A DNA stretch of 64,000 bases from Roseibium polysiphoniae (GTDB lineage: Bacteria; Pseudomonadota; Alphaproteobacteria; Rhizobiales; Stappiaceae), in the NCBI RefSeq assembly GCF_014842925.1, contig NZ_JACYXJ010000003.1, forward strand, positions 310,001-374,000, in the 5' to 3' direction. Both the position numbers and the translations under genes were made by a program. This document shows positions 49,044 to 59,224 of the stretch, in pieces. The notes under the pieces are model-generated. The model saw only the letters and a list, made by a program, of their open reading frames with translations, searched no databases and had not been told where the DNA came from. How positions within the stretch are numbered: the stretch's first letter is position 1; every line of letters begins with the position of its first letter.

Positions 49044-49550
49044 GGCCCTGTGCCTTTTGTCATGTCTAAACGGAGAGCAAAGACGACGTGGGAGCGTCTT
49101 TGACGCGCGTGTCGTATACGCGCTGATCCGTGTCGCGTCCAGCGGCAGGTGGCAATTGCGGCAAGACGTCCAGACCAGATGACCGTTTTGGTGATTGAGA
49201 GAGGTGAGAAAAGGGAAGGGGGGAGTGTTTTGGAAGCGCTCTCACTCAAGCGGGCGTTCGAACGTGTAAGATCGAAAGTCGCTTTCGGCCCATTCCAGTC
49301 ATTCGTTTGTACCGCAGCGAACGGCTGAATTCCGCATCTCGGCCATTAAATGTGGTGCAGAAAATAACCGCTTCGGGCTGGGCGCTGATATTCTCGATGC
49401 GTCTGCAAATGACACAAAGTATCGCGTTTGAAATCGCCGCTGACTCTGACTTTGCTCATCACAGCCTCCTTCCTCAAAATTAGGAAAGAATGCGTCTACA
49501 ATTCTAGGGGCTATTCATACCGTAGGTTTCGCGGAGTAATGCTGTCCCTC
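49044..49550. other. Intergenic stretch without a recognised gene
   Basis: 507 bp between serA (whose promoter should lie here) and the end of the racemase-like gene. The short open frames are unconvincing. The sequence becomes AT-richer towards the right and may include decayed DNA. Nothing else seen. Confidence 0.6.
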
Positions 49551-50732
49551 CTATTTAGCGAAGGAGGTTTCTACAACTCCGAGACAATTCAGGCCATATT
49601 GCCATTGCCTGAGATTCTTACCCGCATGTGAGTGTAAGAAAAAATCAGTTGGAGATGACTTCTCCTTGTCTGCTTCCATGAATTCCTTGGTAACAAAAGG
49701 CGAGGTCATCGCACGCAGCAATGCGCTGTAATTGGGTTGAAACGCAATCTCGGAACCTACCTTTACTGGGTGTGCGCTTGTGTCCAACATCAAGTGATCG
49801 CTGCTCGCCCCCAGAAGTCTAATGCCTTTCGGCGGAGTAAGACCTTCGGGATCGATGTCCTGGCGGCCGATGGCCAGAATTGATTGGCCAATTGTGCCGA
49901 GATCCACGTTTTCCAGGGCGTACCCAAAGGCTGTCTGTTCGATTTTCCCCCAAGGTTGTGACGGCTTTACCTTGGACTCAATGACTTCCGCGACCAGTGA
50001 GACAGCATCGGTGTGCAAGCCTGCAATTGGTAACCTTTCAAGAGGATCCAACCCAAGCAAAATTGCCTCGCCCAGCCTCAAGTCATTGATGCGAACAGTG
50101 TCCGCCCCCGATAATGCCCACTGGAGATTGCTGGAGTTGCCGCCCGACACGATGCTGGTGACCAGACCGCAAGCGTTCTCAAGCACGTCTGCCAGGCGAG
50201 ATAGCTCGCCCATATTCCTGCTGTCCGGGGACACGCCGCTGAGGCAGGCTAGATTGGTGCCGATGCCTCTAATGTCGATGTTCGGAAGACACAGGGCCTT
50301 GCGCGCAACCTCTTCGAGGTTTTCCGGCATGATACCCTCGCGAAGGTCCCCCAGCTCTATCATAAGGACGACACCATGCCGCCGTCCTGCTTGACCTGCG
50401 GCATTCGATAGCGCGGTGACGACATCGAGTTCGGTGTTGAAGCTTATGTCTGCGTGCCTGACGACACGGTCGACCTGACTTGGCATTGGCGAGCGCATGA
50501 GCGTCATGGGCGCCGTTATGCCGTCGGCGCGCATTGTCTCGATATTCTCAATCCGGGAATCGCCCAGCGTTTTGACGCCTGCTCGGAGCAGCGTCTTGGC
50601 GAACCGGGGATCTCCCATACAGGCTTTGGTAACGCCGGTGACCGAGATGCCCTGAGGTCGCAATCGCGACACTAGGGTCGAGGCATTGAAGTGGATCTTG
50701 TCAAGATCCACTACCAACCGTGGTGCTGTCAC
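49551..50732 (-). CDS. Alanine/ornithine racemase family PLP-dependent protein
   Basis: 393 residues from a GTG start that overlaps the stop of the DUF1611 gene. It has a fold-type III PLP barrel (alanine-racemase N-terminal): PRLVVDLDKIHFNASTL, then VTGVTKACMGD with Lys36 as the PLP lysine, LGDSRIENIE, and SGGNSSNLQWAL for phosphate binding. This is the subgroup annotated alanine/ornithine racemase. It probably interconverts L and D forms of an amino acid or a derivative. The tight pairing with DUF1611 suggests a joint pathway. Confidence 0.85.
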   Translation of the reverse strand: MTAPRLVVDLDKIHFNASTLVSRLRPQGISVTGVTKACMGDPRFAKTLLRAGVKTLGDSRIENIETMRADGITAPMTLMRSPMPSQVDRVVRHADISFNTELDVVTALSNAAGQAGRRHGVVLMIELGDLREGIMPENLEEVARKALCLPNIDIRGIGTNLACLSGVSPDSRNMGELSRLADVLENACGLVTSIVSGGNSSNLQWALSGADTVRINDLRLGEAILLGLDPLERLPIAGLHTDAVSLVAEVIESKVKPSQPWGKIEQTAFGYALENVDLGTIGQSILAIGRQDIDPEGLTPPKGIRLLGASSDHLMLDTSAHPVKVGSEIAFQPNYSALLRAMTSPFVTKEFMEADKEKSSPTDFFLHSHAGKNLRQWQYGLNCLGVVETSFAK

Positions 50733-51928
50733 TGGGCAGCCGCAATTTGCTTTCTTTCAAGTTCTGGGAACGATGACAAGACCATGTCCAGCAGATGTTC
50801 GGTTGGACGGGTCAGGGCATCCGTCACCGGAATGCCGAGTTTAGCTTGATATGCGGTGATCGCGTTGCTCACGTCCATGTCAGACATGTCTTCATGATTG
50901 ATCGTAAGACCTATGACCCTTGTGTCGGCAAAAGCCTCTATGAGGTCGATCTCGGATCGGGGGGAGGGCATCTTCATTTTTTCGAAGTCGCATCGATGCG
51001 CTCTGCGCGGCGCATGCTGCAAAATGACACCGTCCGGGACGCTGCCCCGCAGGATGAACGCCGAGGTGCAAAACGCAGGGTGGCTTAAGGCTCCTTGCCC
51101 TTCGATAATGATCACGTCTGGGTTTTCGCCCTCACAGGCTTCAATGATGGTGGCTTCCAGCTCGCCGCAGCAAAATTGCGAAGGCACTGCGTCGAGTGCG
51201 ACACCGTAGCGTGAACCCTGGATTTTTCCGGTCTGGCCAGTGGTGACCATCACTGCCTTGATGCCATGCTCGACAAGTGCACGGGTCAGGACGCTCGCTG
51301 TGGTGCGCTTGCCAATGGCACAATCAGTGCCGAGCACTGCAATGCGAGGGCAAGTGAGGTCATTGATGCGACCGCTGAACAGGCGTAGGTCGTTTTTGGC
51401 CCGCGGCTTACGAATGTCGAGGATCTCTACGTTTGCCGCTTTGCAGGCTGCGGCAAATTCCGGATCGTCATTGAGAAATTCATGCAGCCCGTTGACGATA
51501 TTCATGCCCCGGCTGATTGCGTCGAGGACGATCGCACGATCAAACTTCGACAGCACGCCTGTTGCCGGGGCCATTCCATAAATGAAATAGTCGGGCATGC
51601 GCTCGCTGTGGTCCAGGGCATCGTCCAGATCGCTAAATATCGGGATTGCATTAGGTTTTTCGTCAAGCACAGCGCCAGCATCGAGACCGGCTTTCTTGCT
51701 GTCGATGACTGAAAGGATTTGGTATTTTTCGGAGTGCCGCACCAGGCCGTTGGCCGTCTTTCCATCAAGCAAGCCGAAGTTCGCTTCGCAATAGACAATT
51801 GCAGTCGCGGCAGCGTCTTCCTTTAGCACAGGAAGCACATTGTTCGGCATTGCTGCAGTCGTCTTGACGACGGGGAGGTGAATGATTTCGCTGGCAACTT
51901 CTGGTCCAGTAAATGGAATAGTAGACAT
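50729..51928 (-). CDS. DUF1611 family protein (DgcN-like)
   Basis: 399 residues, with AAGGAG well placed before the ATG. The N-terminal Rossmann-like part (IVYCEANFGLLDGKTANGLVRH, IYGMAPATG) is followed by a P-loop-like segment GTDCAIGKRTT (200-210) and GQTGKIQGSRYG, the layout of DUF1611. One member, DgcN, has been described as an N-acetyltransferase in bacterial D-glutamate breakdown together with DgcA. Here the partner is a racemase-like protein instead. The genes overlap and form an operon. Substrate inferred only broadly as a D-amino acid or related compound. Confidence 0.85.
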   Translation of the reverse strand: MSTIPFTGPEVASEIIHLPVVKTTAAMPNNVLPVLKEDAAATAIVYCEANFGLLDGKTANGLVRHSEKYQILSVIDSKKAGLDAGAVLDEKPNAIPIFSDLDDALDHSERMPDYFIYGMAPATGVLSKFDRAIVLDAISRGMNIVNGLHEFLNDDPEFAAACKAANVEILDIRKPRAKNDLRLFSGRINDLTCPRIAVLGTDCAIGKRTTASVLTRALVEHGIKAVMVTTGQTGKIQGSRYGVALDAVPSQFCCGELEATIIEACEGENPDVIIIEGQGALSHPAFCTSAFILRGSVPDGVILQHAPRRAHRCDFEKMKMPSPRSEIDLIEAFADTRVIGLTINHEDMSDMDVSNAITAYQAKLGIPVTDALTRPTEHLLDMVLSSFPELERKQIAAAQ

Positions 51929-52344
51929 TGTAGCTCCTTGGGCGGACAGTTAGAGCGCGCCTCGTGGTCGTTGAACCACGTGACACCCCCTGACATATTG
52001 TTTTGACGCTTATTCAAACTGAGAATTCGGCTTCCACTTTCCTGAATGCGCTCTGCTCGAGAAGGCTTTCGATAGTGCAAGATTGCACAAGCCAACCTTC
52101 AGCCTTGGCGCCTGCTGCAGGCGTTGCGAAGGTGCGTGCGATATGGATAGGGCTGCTGCTTTGTCTCCCCTTGGCACCGTGTCGAAGCAGCTTTGAGTGC
52201 CGCTTCAAAATTGCCTTGGGAGAGTTCTGTAGAGTGTTTGCGTCGAAGTGGACGCCATCTTGAGCCCGAAAAGTTCTCTTCACGGGCATTGTCTTCGTTA
52301 TTTTCTGGGAAGCGTGGTCGCCGCCCTGTTGGTTGCCTTGTCGA
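51929..52344. other. Upstream region of the DUF1611 operon
   Basis: 416 bp between the operon and the small membrane protein gene. It should hold the operon promoter. A 91-codon frame on the minus strand (52014-52289) lacks recognisable features and I do not call it a gene. Confidence 0.5.
51963..51980. promoter_or_regulatory. Inverted repeat before DUF1611 operon
   Basis: CGTGGTCGTTGAACCACG, a 6-6-6 inverted repeat 35 bp upstream of the DUF1611 start. It could be an operator or a leader hairpin. Confidence 0.4.
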
Positions 52345-52710
52345 CTAATTCAAATCGTTGAGGATCTCAGCGCAGGCTTTTGCGACGCCTGATCCCGACT
52401 TTTCGTTACCGGGTAAAATTGCCCAGCCACCCTCTTCGATAAAGTTGACTTGCTTATAAGTGGATTCTTTCTTGAGGCTTTCCAGATTGCTGGCAGCATC
52501 ATTTGCTGACTGGAACTTGTCTGCGCAGATCGGCGCCAATACCGCAATGACTGCGTTCTTTGCACCATCAGCAGTCTGTTGTGCAGCCGTGCCGCCTAAT
52601 ACCCAACCACCCCAGCTGAAACCAACAGTTATTGCGAGGCCAGCGCCTAAAGCCGCTCCTTGCAGAAGACGGGTTAGAGACTCCCCTTGAAGTGAGGATG
52701 GAAATTGCAT
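52345..52710 (-). CDS. Small membrane-anchored protein of unknown function
   Basis: 121 residues, with AAAGGA eight bases before the ATG. One hydrophobic segment near residues 15-45 (GAALGAGLAITVGFSWGGWVLGG) and a soluble C-terminal half with two cysteines (PICADKF, KACAEIL). The GFSWGGWV..GTA pattern recurs in hypothetical proteins of Hyphomicrobiales as far as I recall. No function known. It borders an AT-rich patch on its 5' side. Confidence 0.72.
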   Translation of the reverse strand: MQFPSSLQGESLTRLLQGAALGAGLAITVGFSWGGWVLGGTAAQQTADGAKNAVIAVLAPICADKFQSANDAASNLESLKKESTYKQVNFIEEGGWAILPGNEKSGSGVAKACAEILNDLN

Positions 52711-52779
52711 GAATTATCCTTTCGCTCGACTGTCGCCGAAACGGGAAAACCGGCGCCAAGATTAGCAGTCGGCTGAATC

Positions 52780-53020
52780 GTTCTAATTTGAAGAATATTT
52801 GGATTTATTTTGATTTTCGAAAAATACAATATCCGATAAATTCGACTATGTCTATTTATTTATTTTGGTTATATTTATTAGTGAGGGAGCTTTTTTTAAA
52901 TAAATTATCTACACAATCTTTATAAATATTATCATATGTCTATTTTTTTTGATAAAATACTTGTTTTTATTCGTTTTAAAAAAATATAAATAAAATTATA
53001 TTTGGCTGGAAGTTGGCTGG
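52780..53020. other. AT-rich patch
   Basis: A stretch of clearly low GC, with many A and T runs, inside a GC-rich genome. It lies upstream of the small membrane protein gene, and no open frame of note was found. It could be a bent-DNA control region or a remnant of imported DNA. Confidence 0.75.
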
Positions 53021-53216
53021 CATGCTTGATCTCGTCACGAGCGGTTAGCGTTCGGAAGATATCAACTGCCCGACCAAGCCAGGGCAAATTATGCATCCCG
53101 CATCCGGGCCCGCGCTCATCTATCAACCTGACTTGACCCGCGATGCAATCCAGGTTGCCGTATTTTCTGCCTCAGACCCGTTGTGGTCATTCTTATTGAC
53201 TGCAGCGAAAGCCCAT

Positions 53217-53780
53217 TCTCCGCTCATTCAGGGCATTCAATCAGTTTGCGACGAACGGCAGGATTGCAGATCAGACCGAGAAGCGATGAGCTTCCTAACC
53301 AAGCGCGCATAACTGCCTAGCAGCCCCTACAGGGTGCAAGGCAGCGCAGAACAAGTCACAAAAAGCCCCTCGCACCGACTTCTCTCGGCCCGGACTGCCG
53401 AAAGGGGCAAACCCCACCGTCGTCATGCTGGCCGAGTGCAGCGCGAGCCGGGGTCGGTGAGCCCCCGGGGTGTCCTGGGACGTACGGCTTGGGGGATGTT
53501 GGCCTCAGGATCCTGCTTGAAGAAGGCTTCGGCTCTCCGATCCCGGATCTTCGCTTTGCTGCGTCCGGGATGACGAGGAGGTGAGGCGGGTGCAAAAAGC
53601 CCGCCGCAGTTTCCGGCGACAGGCCCCAGCGTCAGGCACTAAGGGAAACGCTGTCCTTGCCGCCCCGGACCTGATCCGGGGCCTGACTCATGAGGGGGGA
53701 AGGTCCCGGTTCGAGCCCGGGACAGCGGCGTTGTTGCGAGCGATCGCCGATGAAAACCCCTCAGCACCACGCTTGCTGGC
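53217..53780. repeat. ~565 bp tandem repeat, unit 1
   Basis: Unit boundaries are taken at the CATTCAGGG motif. Contains the shared anchor CAGATCAGACCGAG (53267-53280), then a GATCCCGGATC...TCCGGGATGACGAGG hairpin, CGGACCTGATCCGGGGCC and a GGTCCCGG...CCGGGAC palindrome. The most diverged of the four. Short open frames inside are not genes. Confidence 0.9.
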
Positions 53781-54340
53781 GACCCGCCCATTCAGGGCTT
53801 TAGAACAGCTTGCGGCGAACGGCAGGTTTGCAGATCAGACCGAGACGCGATGAGCTTCCGAACCAAGCGCGCATAACTGCCGAGCGGCTTCTCGGGGTGC
53901 AAAGCAGCGCAGATCAAGTCACAAAAGCCCCTCGCGCCGACGTCTCTTGGCTCGGACGGCCGAAAAGGGGTAAACCGCATCATCGTCATCCCGGCCAAGT
54001 TCAGCGCGAGCCGGGATCGGTGAGCCCCGGGGTGTCCAAGGACGCGCGTCTCGGGGATGTTGGCCTCAGGATCTTGCTTCACGAAGGCTTCTGCCCTCCG
54101 ATCCCGGATCTTCGCTTTGCTGCGTCCGGGATGACGAGGAGGTGAGGCGGGTGCAAAAAGCCCGCCGCAGTTTCCGGCGACAGGCCCCAGCGTCAGGCAC
54201 TAAGGGAAACGCTGTCTTTGCCGCCCCGGACTTGATCCGGGGCCTGACTCATGAGGGGGGAAGGTCCCGGGTCGAGCCCGGGACGGCGGCGTGGTTGTGA
54301 GCGTCCGGCGGTTAAACCCCTTAGGACCGCGCTTGCTGGC
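53781..54340. repeat. ~565 bp tandem repeat, unit 2
   Basis: Same order of elements as unit 1; anchor at 53831-53844, so the period from unit 1 is 564 bp. Confidence 0.9.
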
Positions 54341-54911
54341 GACCCGCCCATTCAGGGCTTTCGATCAGCTTGCGATGATCGGCAGGTTTGCAGATCAGAC
54401 CGAGAAGCGATGAGCTTTCTAACCAAGCGCGCAGAACTGCCGAGCGGCCCCTACGGTGTGCAAGGCAGCGCAGATCAAGTCACACAAAGCCCCTCGCACC
54501 GACGTCTCTTGGCTCAGACCGTCGAAAAGGGGCAAACCCCACCGTCGTCATCCCGGCCAAGCGCAGCGCGAGCCGGGACCGGTGAGCCCCCGGCGTGTCC
54601 TAGGACGCACGGCTTAGAGGATGTTGACCTCAGCACACCGCTTCACGAGGGCTTCGGCTCTCCGATCCCGGATCTTTGCTTTGCTGCGTCCGGGATGACG
54701 AGGAGGTGAGACGGGTGCAAAAAGCCTGCCGCAATGTCCAGCGACAGGGCCCCGCGTCAGGTTCATGCAAAGGCAAACGCTGTCTTTGCCGCCCCGGACC
54801 TGATCCGGGGCCTGACTCATGAGGGGGGGGGGCGGTCCCGGGTCGAGCCCGGGACGGCGACGTTGTTGTGAGCGTCCGGCGATGAAAACCCCTCAGCACC
54901 GCGCTTGCTGG
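54341..54911. repeat. ~565 bp tandem repeat, unit 3
   Basis: Anchor at 54391-54404, 560 bp after that of unit 2. Carries the same three palindromic elements. Confidence 0.9.
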
Positions 54912-55430
54912 CGGCCCGCCCATTCAGGGCTTTCGATCAGCGCGTGACGATCGGCAGGTTTGCAGATCAGACCGAGACGCGTTGAGCTTTCTAACCAAGC
55001 GCGCAGAACTGCCGAGCGGCTTCTCGGGGTGTAACGCAGCGCAGATCAAGCCACAAGAAGCCCCTCGCACCGACGTCTCTTGGCTCAGACCGCCGAAAAG
55101 GAGCAAACCCCACCGTCGTCATCCCGGCCAAGTGCAGCGCGAGCCGGGACCGGTGAGCCCCCGGGGTGTCCAAGGACGCACGGCTTGGGGGATGTTGGCC
55201 TCGGCATTCCGCTTCACGAAGGCTTCGGCTCTCCGATCCCGGATCTTCGCTTTGCTGCGTCCGGGATGACGAGGAGGTGAGGCGGGTGCAAAAGCCTGCC
55301 GCAATGTCCAGCGACAGGCCCCCGCGTCAGGCTATTGCAAAGGGGGAGGGTGTCTTTGCCGCCCCGGACCTGATCCGGGGCCTGACACATAAGGGGGGAA
55401 GGTCCCGGGTCGAGCCCGGGACGGCGGCGA
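54912..55430. repeat. ~565 bp tandem repeat, unit 4 (cut short)
   Basis: Anchor at 54963-54976, 572 bp after unit 3. The unit stops after its last GGTCCCGG...CCGGGAC palindrome and is joined directly to a copy of the reductase gene end at 55431. Confidence 0.9.
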
Positions 55431-55575
55431 CCTGCTCTGCGGCCCAAGTCGGTTCGTGGCTGATCTTCGCACCGGATTGGAGGACCTGGGTGTCCCAGCT
55501 TCGAACATACACCTCGAAACCTTCGGACCAACCGGATGAGGTGACCTTCCGTTCGACCAGTGCTCTGCGGTGTAC
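55431..55575 (+). pseudogene. Copied 3' end of the PNPOx/ferredoxin-reductase gene
   Basis: From 55431 the sequence matches 61620 onward (the last 36 codons and following ~35 bp of the reductase gene), with scattered changes. The frame 55432-55539 is still open and ends in the same TGA, encoding LLCGPSRFVADL and ASNIHLETFGPTG. It has no start and is fused to tandem repeat unit 4, so it is a captured gene fragment. Confidence 0.88.
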
Positions 55576-55668
55576 GCCCGAAAAGAGCCAAACCGGGCGC
55601 GCGCATTTGGCACATCGTGAAGCGTCGACTTTATCAGCGCAGGACGCTTCCCCCGACCCGATCAGAGC

Positions 55669-55706
55669 AAAAAATGACCCTGACACCCGATTCATGGGGT
55701 GCCAGG
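55669..55706 (-). terminator. Intrinsic terminator of the glutamine synthetase gene
   Basis: A hairpin with arms CCTGACACCC and GGGTGCCAGG (one mismatch), followed on the minus strand by a run of six T. Confidence 0.8.
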
Positions 55707-55741
55707 CTCATGCTCTCATCATTTACCAGGTAAATAGGCGT

Positions 55742-57922
55742 CTACTTGATGTAGAGCATTTCCTGGAAGGTCGGAAGCGGCCAGAGGTCGTCGGCAACCA
55801 TGCTTTCGAGTTCGTCAACGGTAGCGCGAACAGCAAGCATCTGACGCAACACCTCGTCTTTGATGAACAGGGTATGTGCAGCCACATCACCCTGACTGTG
55901 TTCGGCTGCCTTTAACGCTTCCAGGTCAGCAATGCCGGACTGCAGATCTGCGATCAGCGCCGTGATTTTCTTGAGCGTTTCGGAATCAGCCTCAATGCCC
56001 ACAGCCTTGAGGTTGGCCAGGCTCAGGGCCAATTCCCCCTGATAGCGGATGGCTGCAGGGAACACGACCGTTTTGGCGATCTCAACGACGAGATTGGATT
56101 CAACGTTGACCGATGCGATGTATTGCTCGGCATACACCTCATAACGTGAGTGCAGCTCGCGCTCCGACAAGATGCCGTATTTGCCGAACAGTTCAGTGTA
56201 TTTGGGCTCCAGCAGAACCGGCAGTGCGTCGGCGGTCGTTTTGAGGTTCGGCAGGCCGCGGCTTTCAGCCTCTGCGTGCCACTCGTCAGAGTAACCGTCA
56301 CCGTTGAACACAACAGTTGAGCATTCCGCCCAAACCGTCTTGATGTAACCCTCTACAGCGGTGCCGAGTTTCTCCGGTGAGCTGGTATCCGCCCCTTCCA
56401 GATAGGTAGCCGCCTCGGCGAGCGCCTCTGTCATGATCGCGTTCATGGCAACCATTGGGCCGGCGATCGACTGGTATGAGCCGACTGCCCGGAACTCAAA
56501 ACGGTTGCCGGTGAAGGCCATCGGGCTTGTCCGGTTACGGTCGCCTGAGTGCTTTGGAATGGTTGGAATAACGTCCACACCCAGGTTGAGCGTGGCTTTC
56601 TTGGCAGAAACAGAGCCACCGCTGACAATTGCCTCAAACACGTCATTCAGCTCGTCGCCCAGGAAGATGGACAAGATGGCGGGCGGTGCTTCATTGGCAC
56701 CCAAACGGTGATCGTTGGAGGCCGATGCCACCACGGCGCGAAGCAGTTTGGCGTGCTTGTAAACCGCGCTGATCATGGCGGTGCAGAACACGAGGAACTG
56801 CGCATTTTCCGCAGGTGTGTCGCCTGGATCAAACAGGTTGCCGGCCTTGGAGGAGCCCATCGAGAAGTTGACGTGCTTGCCCGAGCCATTGACGCCTGCG
56901 AACGGCTTTTCGTGCATCAGGCAGGCCAGGCCGTACTTGTTCGCCACTTTCTTCAAGATCGTCATGATCATCTGCTGATGGTCAGTGGCAATGTTGGCGT
57001 ATTCATACACCGGCGCAATCTCAAACTGCCCAGGAGCCACTTCGTTGTGGCGGGTCTTGGTCGGAATGCCCAGTTTGAAGCACTCGCGCTCGACTTCAAA
57101 CATGAAGGACTGAACGCGTTCCGGGATGGCTCCGAAATAGTGGTCATCAAACTCCTGTCCCTTGGGCGGGGGCGCGCCGAACAGGGTGCGACCGCAAGCC
57201 AAAAGATCAGGGCGTGCGTAGAAGAAGTTGTTATCGACCAGGAAATACTCCTGCTCGGCACCTGCTGTCGCCGATACGAACGGTCCGTCGGTCCCGAAGA
57301 ACTTCAGAACACGCTGGGTCTGTTCGTTGAGCGCCTGCATGGACCGCAGAACCGGGGTCTTTTTGTCCAGCGCTTCACCCGTCCACGACACGAAAGCCGT
57401 TGGAATGCACAAGGTGGTGCCGTTCGGGTTCTCGATGATGTAGGCCGGGCTGGTGACATCCCAGATCGTGTAGCCGCGAGCTTCGAATGTTTGGCGAATA
57501 CCACCGTTGGGGAAGGATGAACCGTCTGGCTCACCCTGGATCAATGCCGTCCCGGAGAAAGTGGCTATCGTTCCGCCGTCACCGTCCGGATCAAAGAATG
57601 AGTCATGCTTTTCAGCTGTCAGACCGGTCAGGGGATAAAAGACATGCGCGTAGTGCGTAGCACCCTTGGAAAGGGCCCAGGTCTTCATTGCTTCGGCAAC
57701 CGCGTCGGCGGTCGAGATATCCAAAGGCTCGCCTGAAGTGATTGTGTTCTTCAGCGATTTAAAGATGGCTTTGGGCAGACGCTGCGCCATTTCATTGAGG
57801 GAAAATACATTCTCGCCCCAGACACTGCTGGTTGGGCTGCCTGCATAGTCAATGGTTGACTCATAGCCAGGCGCGGTGGCGATGGAATGAATGGCGTTCA
57901 ATCGTGCTGCGTTTCCGCTCAT
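55742..57922 (-). CDS. glnT: Glutamine synthetase type III
   Basis: 726 residues, the usual length of the GSIII class (GlnN/GlnT), with AAAAAGGA before the ATG. It makes glutamine from glutamate, ammonia and ATP. Typical segments are [29 protein letters not shown] (metal-binding Glu), [17 protein letters not shown], the ATP/glutamate site [14 protein letters not shown] and [20 protein letters not shown] is an additional enzyme beside the standard GSI in most bacteria that have it. It lies between the repeat field and the LysR gene, with its own terminator. Confidence 0.95.
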   Translation of the reverse strand: MSGNAARLNAIHSIATAPGYESTIDYAGSPTSSVWGENVFSLNEMAQRLPKAIFKSLKNTITSGEPLDISTADAVAEAMKTWALSKGATHYAHVFYPLTGLTAEKHDSFFDPDGDGGTIATFSGTALIQGEPDGSSFPNGGIRQTFEARGYTIWDVTSPAYIIENPNGTTLCIPTAFVSWTGEALDKKTPVLRSMQALNEQTQRVLKFFGTDGPFVSATAGAEQEYFLVDNNFFYARPDLLACGRTLFGAPPPKGQEFDDHYFGAIPERVQSFMFEVERECFKLGIPTKTRHNEVAPGQFEIAPVYEYANIATDHQQMIMTILKKVANKYGLACLMHEKPFAGVNGSGKHVNFSMGSSKAGNLFDPGDTPAENAQFLVFCTAMISAVYKHAKLLRAVVASASNDHRLGANEAPPAILSIFLGDELNDVFEAIVSGGSVSAKKATLNLGVDVIPTIPKHSGDRNRTSPMAFTGNRFEFRAVGSYQSIAGPMVAMNAIMTEALAEAATYLEGADTSSPEKLGTAVEGYIKTVWAECSTVVFNGDGYSDEWHAEAESRGLPNLKTTADALPVLLEPKYTELFGKYGILSERELHSRYEVYAEQYIASVNVESNLVVEIAKTVVFPAAIRYQGELALSLANLKAVGIEADSETLKKITALIADLQSGIADLEALKAAEHSQGDVAAHTLFIKDEVLRQMLAVRATVDELESMVADDLWPLPTFQEMLYIK

Positions 57923-58327
57923 ATGAATATCCTTTTTAACACTTTAGGGCCGGACGAACCAAAGCGCGCCTCGAGCTCTTGAAGCTATGCGTGGCAAAAT
58001 GGATGCCACATTCACTATGCGGGAGAAGCTTCGGGAAAATTCACGATATGTGGCCGTTTTGTGGACGCTTCGACCCGTAGCGGGACGCTCTATTCGTCGC
58101 GGTCGGCTGATCAATTGCGCCATCTAAGGTCATCTGGCGCATTCCTAGGCAATTGGCAGCCGCTATTTGAGCCTGCTGCCGGGTTGAGCGGCCCTTTTGG
58201 GGAATGACCAATGAGCGGCTCAGCAAACTCGTCTATTGGAACGATGGTCGCCTTGTCCGCATCTCCGCCATTAGTTCTGAGTGTCGCGAGCGCTTGCTGG
58301 CGACCCGCCCGAGCCACGGCCTGGCGA
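57923..58327. other. Intergenic stretch before LysR 3' end
   Basis: 405 bp with no gene. The glnT promoter should be at its left part. Near 58288-58308 there is a 20-base match to the tandem repeat (GCTTGCTGGCGACCCGCCC), a small remnant of that family. Confidence 0.6.
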
Positions 58328-59224
58328 TCAGTTCAGGACGGAGACGGCACGCAGGCGTTGCCTGGCGAAATCGATGAAGGTCCGAACCTTTGCGGGCGCG
58401 CGTCTGCCTTCGAGATGGACCAGATGGATCGGTAGCGGTTCCGGTTCATGCTCTTCCAGAATAGGTTGGAGCGTTCCGTCCTGAAGATCCGTGCCGATCT
58501 GGTAGGACAGGACCCTTGTCAGCCCCCAGCCTTGCCGGGCAACGGAAATGGCAGCCGCGACACTGCTGACCCGCAGGCGGGGCGTGAGCCGTACGGTCTC
58601 TGACTGGTCCTTGCCGAAGCGCCAATCGACAAAGGGGCTGACGGGCGCGGCTGCTACAATTTGGTGCTGGACCAGATCAGCAGGGGTCTTTGGCAGGCCG
58701 TTGCGTTTGAAATAGTCCGGTGTTGCGCAGACCATCCGGCGAACCTGTCCGACCCGGACCGCCACCAGTCCCGATGAGGGCAAAGGCCCGATCCGGACGG
58801 CAATGTCGAAGCCTTCCTCGACCATGTTGACGACCCTGTCGACCATGACGACATCGGCCGAGACATCCGAGTAGGTGTCGAGAAAATCCGTCAGCACGGG
58901 CGCGACATAGATCCGTCCGAACTCATTCGGGCAGGTCAGCCGGAGCACGCCAACTGGGTTTGATGCAGCGCCCGCGGCCGCATCGTCGGCGGCCTGGAGC
59001 TGGGCAAGGATGTGGCGGGCGTCCTCCAGGTAGGTCTTGCCGACATCGGTCAGGCGCACACGCCTCGTGGTGCGGGTAAACAACCTTGCGCCCAGACGGT
59101 CTTCCAGCGCGTTGATCCCCCGTGTGGCTGACGGTGCGCTCAGGCCCACCCGACGGGCACCTGCCGAAAAGCTCTCGGCCTCGGCGACAGCGATAAAGAC
59201 CTCAAGGCTTTGCAGTCGGTCCAT
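58328..59224 (-). CDS. LysR family transcriptional regulator
   Basis: 298 residues, starting MDRLQSLEVFIAVAEAESF; an ATG seven codons earlier is less typical. Helix-turn-helix SFSAGARRVGLSAPSATRGINALEDRLGARLF (given in part) is followed by a substrate-binding domain (GVLRLTCPNEFG, VDRVVNMVEEGFDIAVRIG). It is divergent from the GST gene with a 162 bp gap, so it likely controls GST and the reductase behind it. Confidence 0.92.
   Translation of the reverse strand: MDRLQSLEVFIAVAEAESFSAGARRVGLSAPSATRGINALEDRLGARLFTRTTRRVRLTDVGKTYLEDARHILAQLQAADDAAAGAASNPVGVLRLTCPNEFGRIYVAPVLTDFLDTYSDVSADVVMVDRVVNMVEEGFDIAVRIGPLPSSGLVAVRVGQVRRMVCATPDYFKRNGLPKTPADLVQHQIVAAAPVSPFVDWRFGKDQSETVRLTPRLRVSSVAAAISVARQGWGLTRVLSYQIGTDLQDGTLQPILEEHEPEPLPIHLVHLEGRRAPAKVRTFIDFARQRLRAVSVLN

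Noticed and set aside
52014..52289. 91-codon minus-strand frame before the DUF1611 operon
   Set aside because: No family resemblance and no clear ribosome site.
53334..55280. Several 60-150 codon open frames in the repeat field, some with similar protein ends
   Set aside because: Their likeness comes from the tandem DNA repeats; frames shift between units, start sites are random and no domain is seen.
53217..55430. CRISPR array
   Set aside because: The units are about 565 bp and internally palindromic; no short repeats with regular unique spacers and no cas genes.
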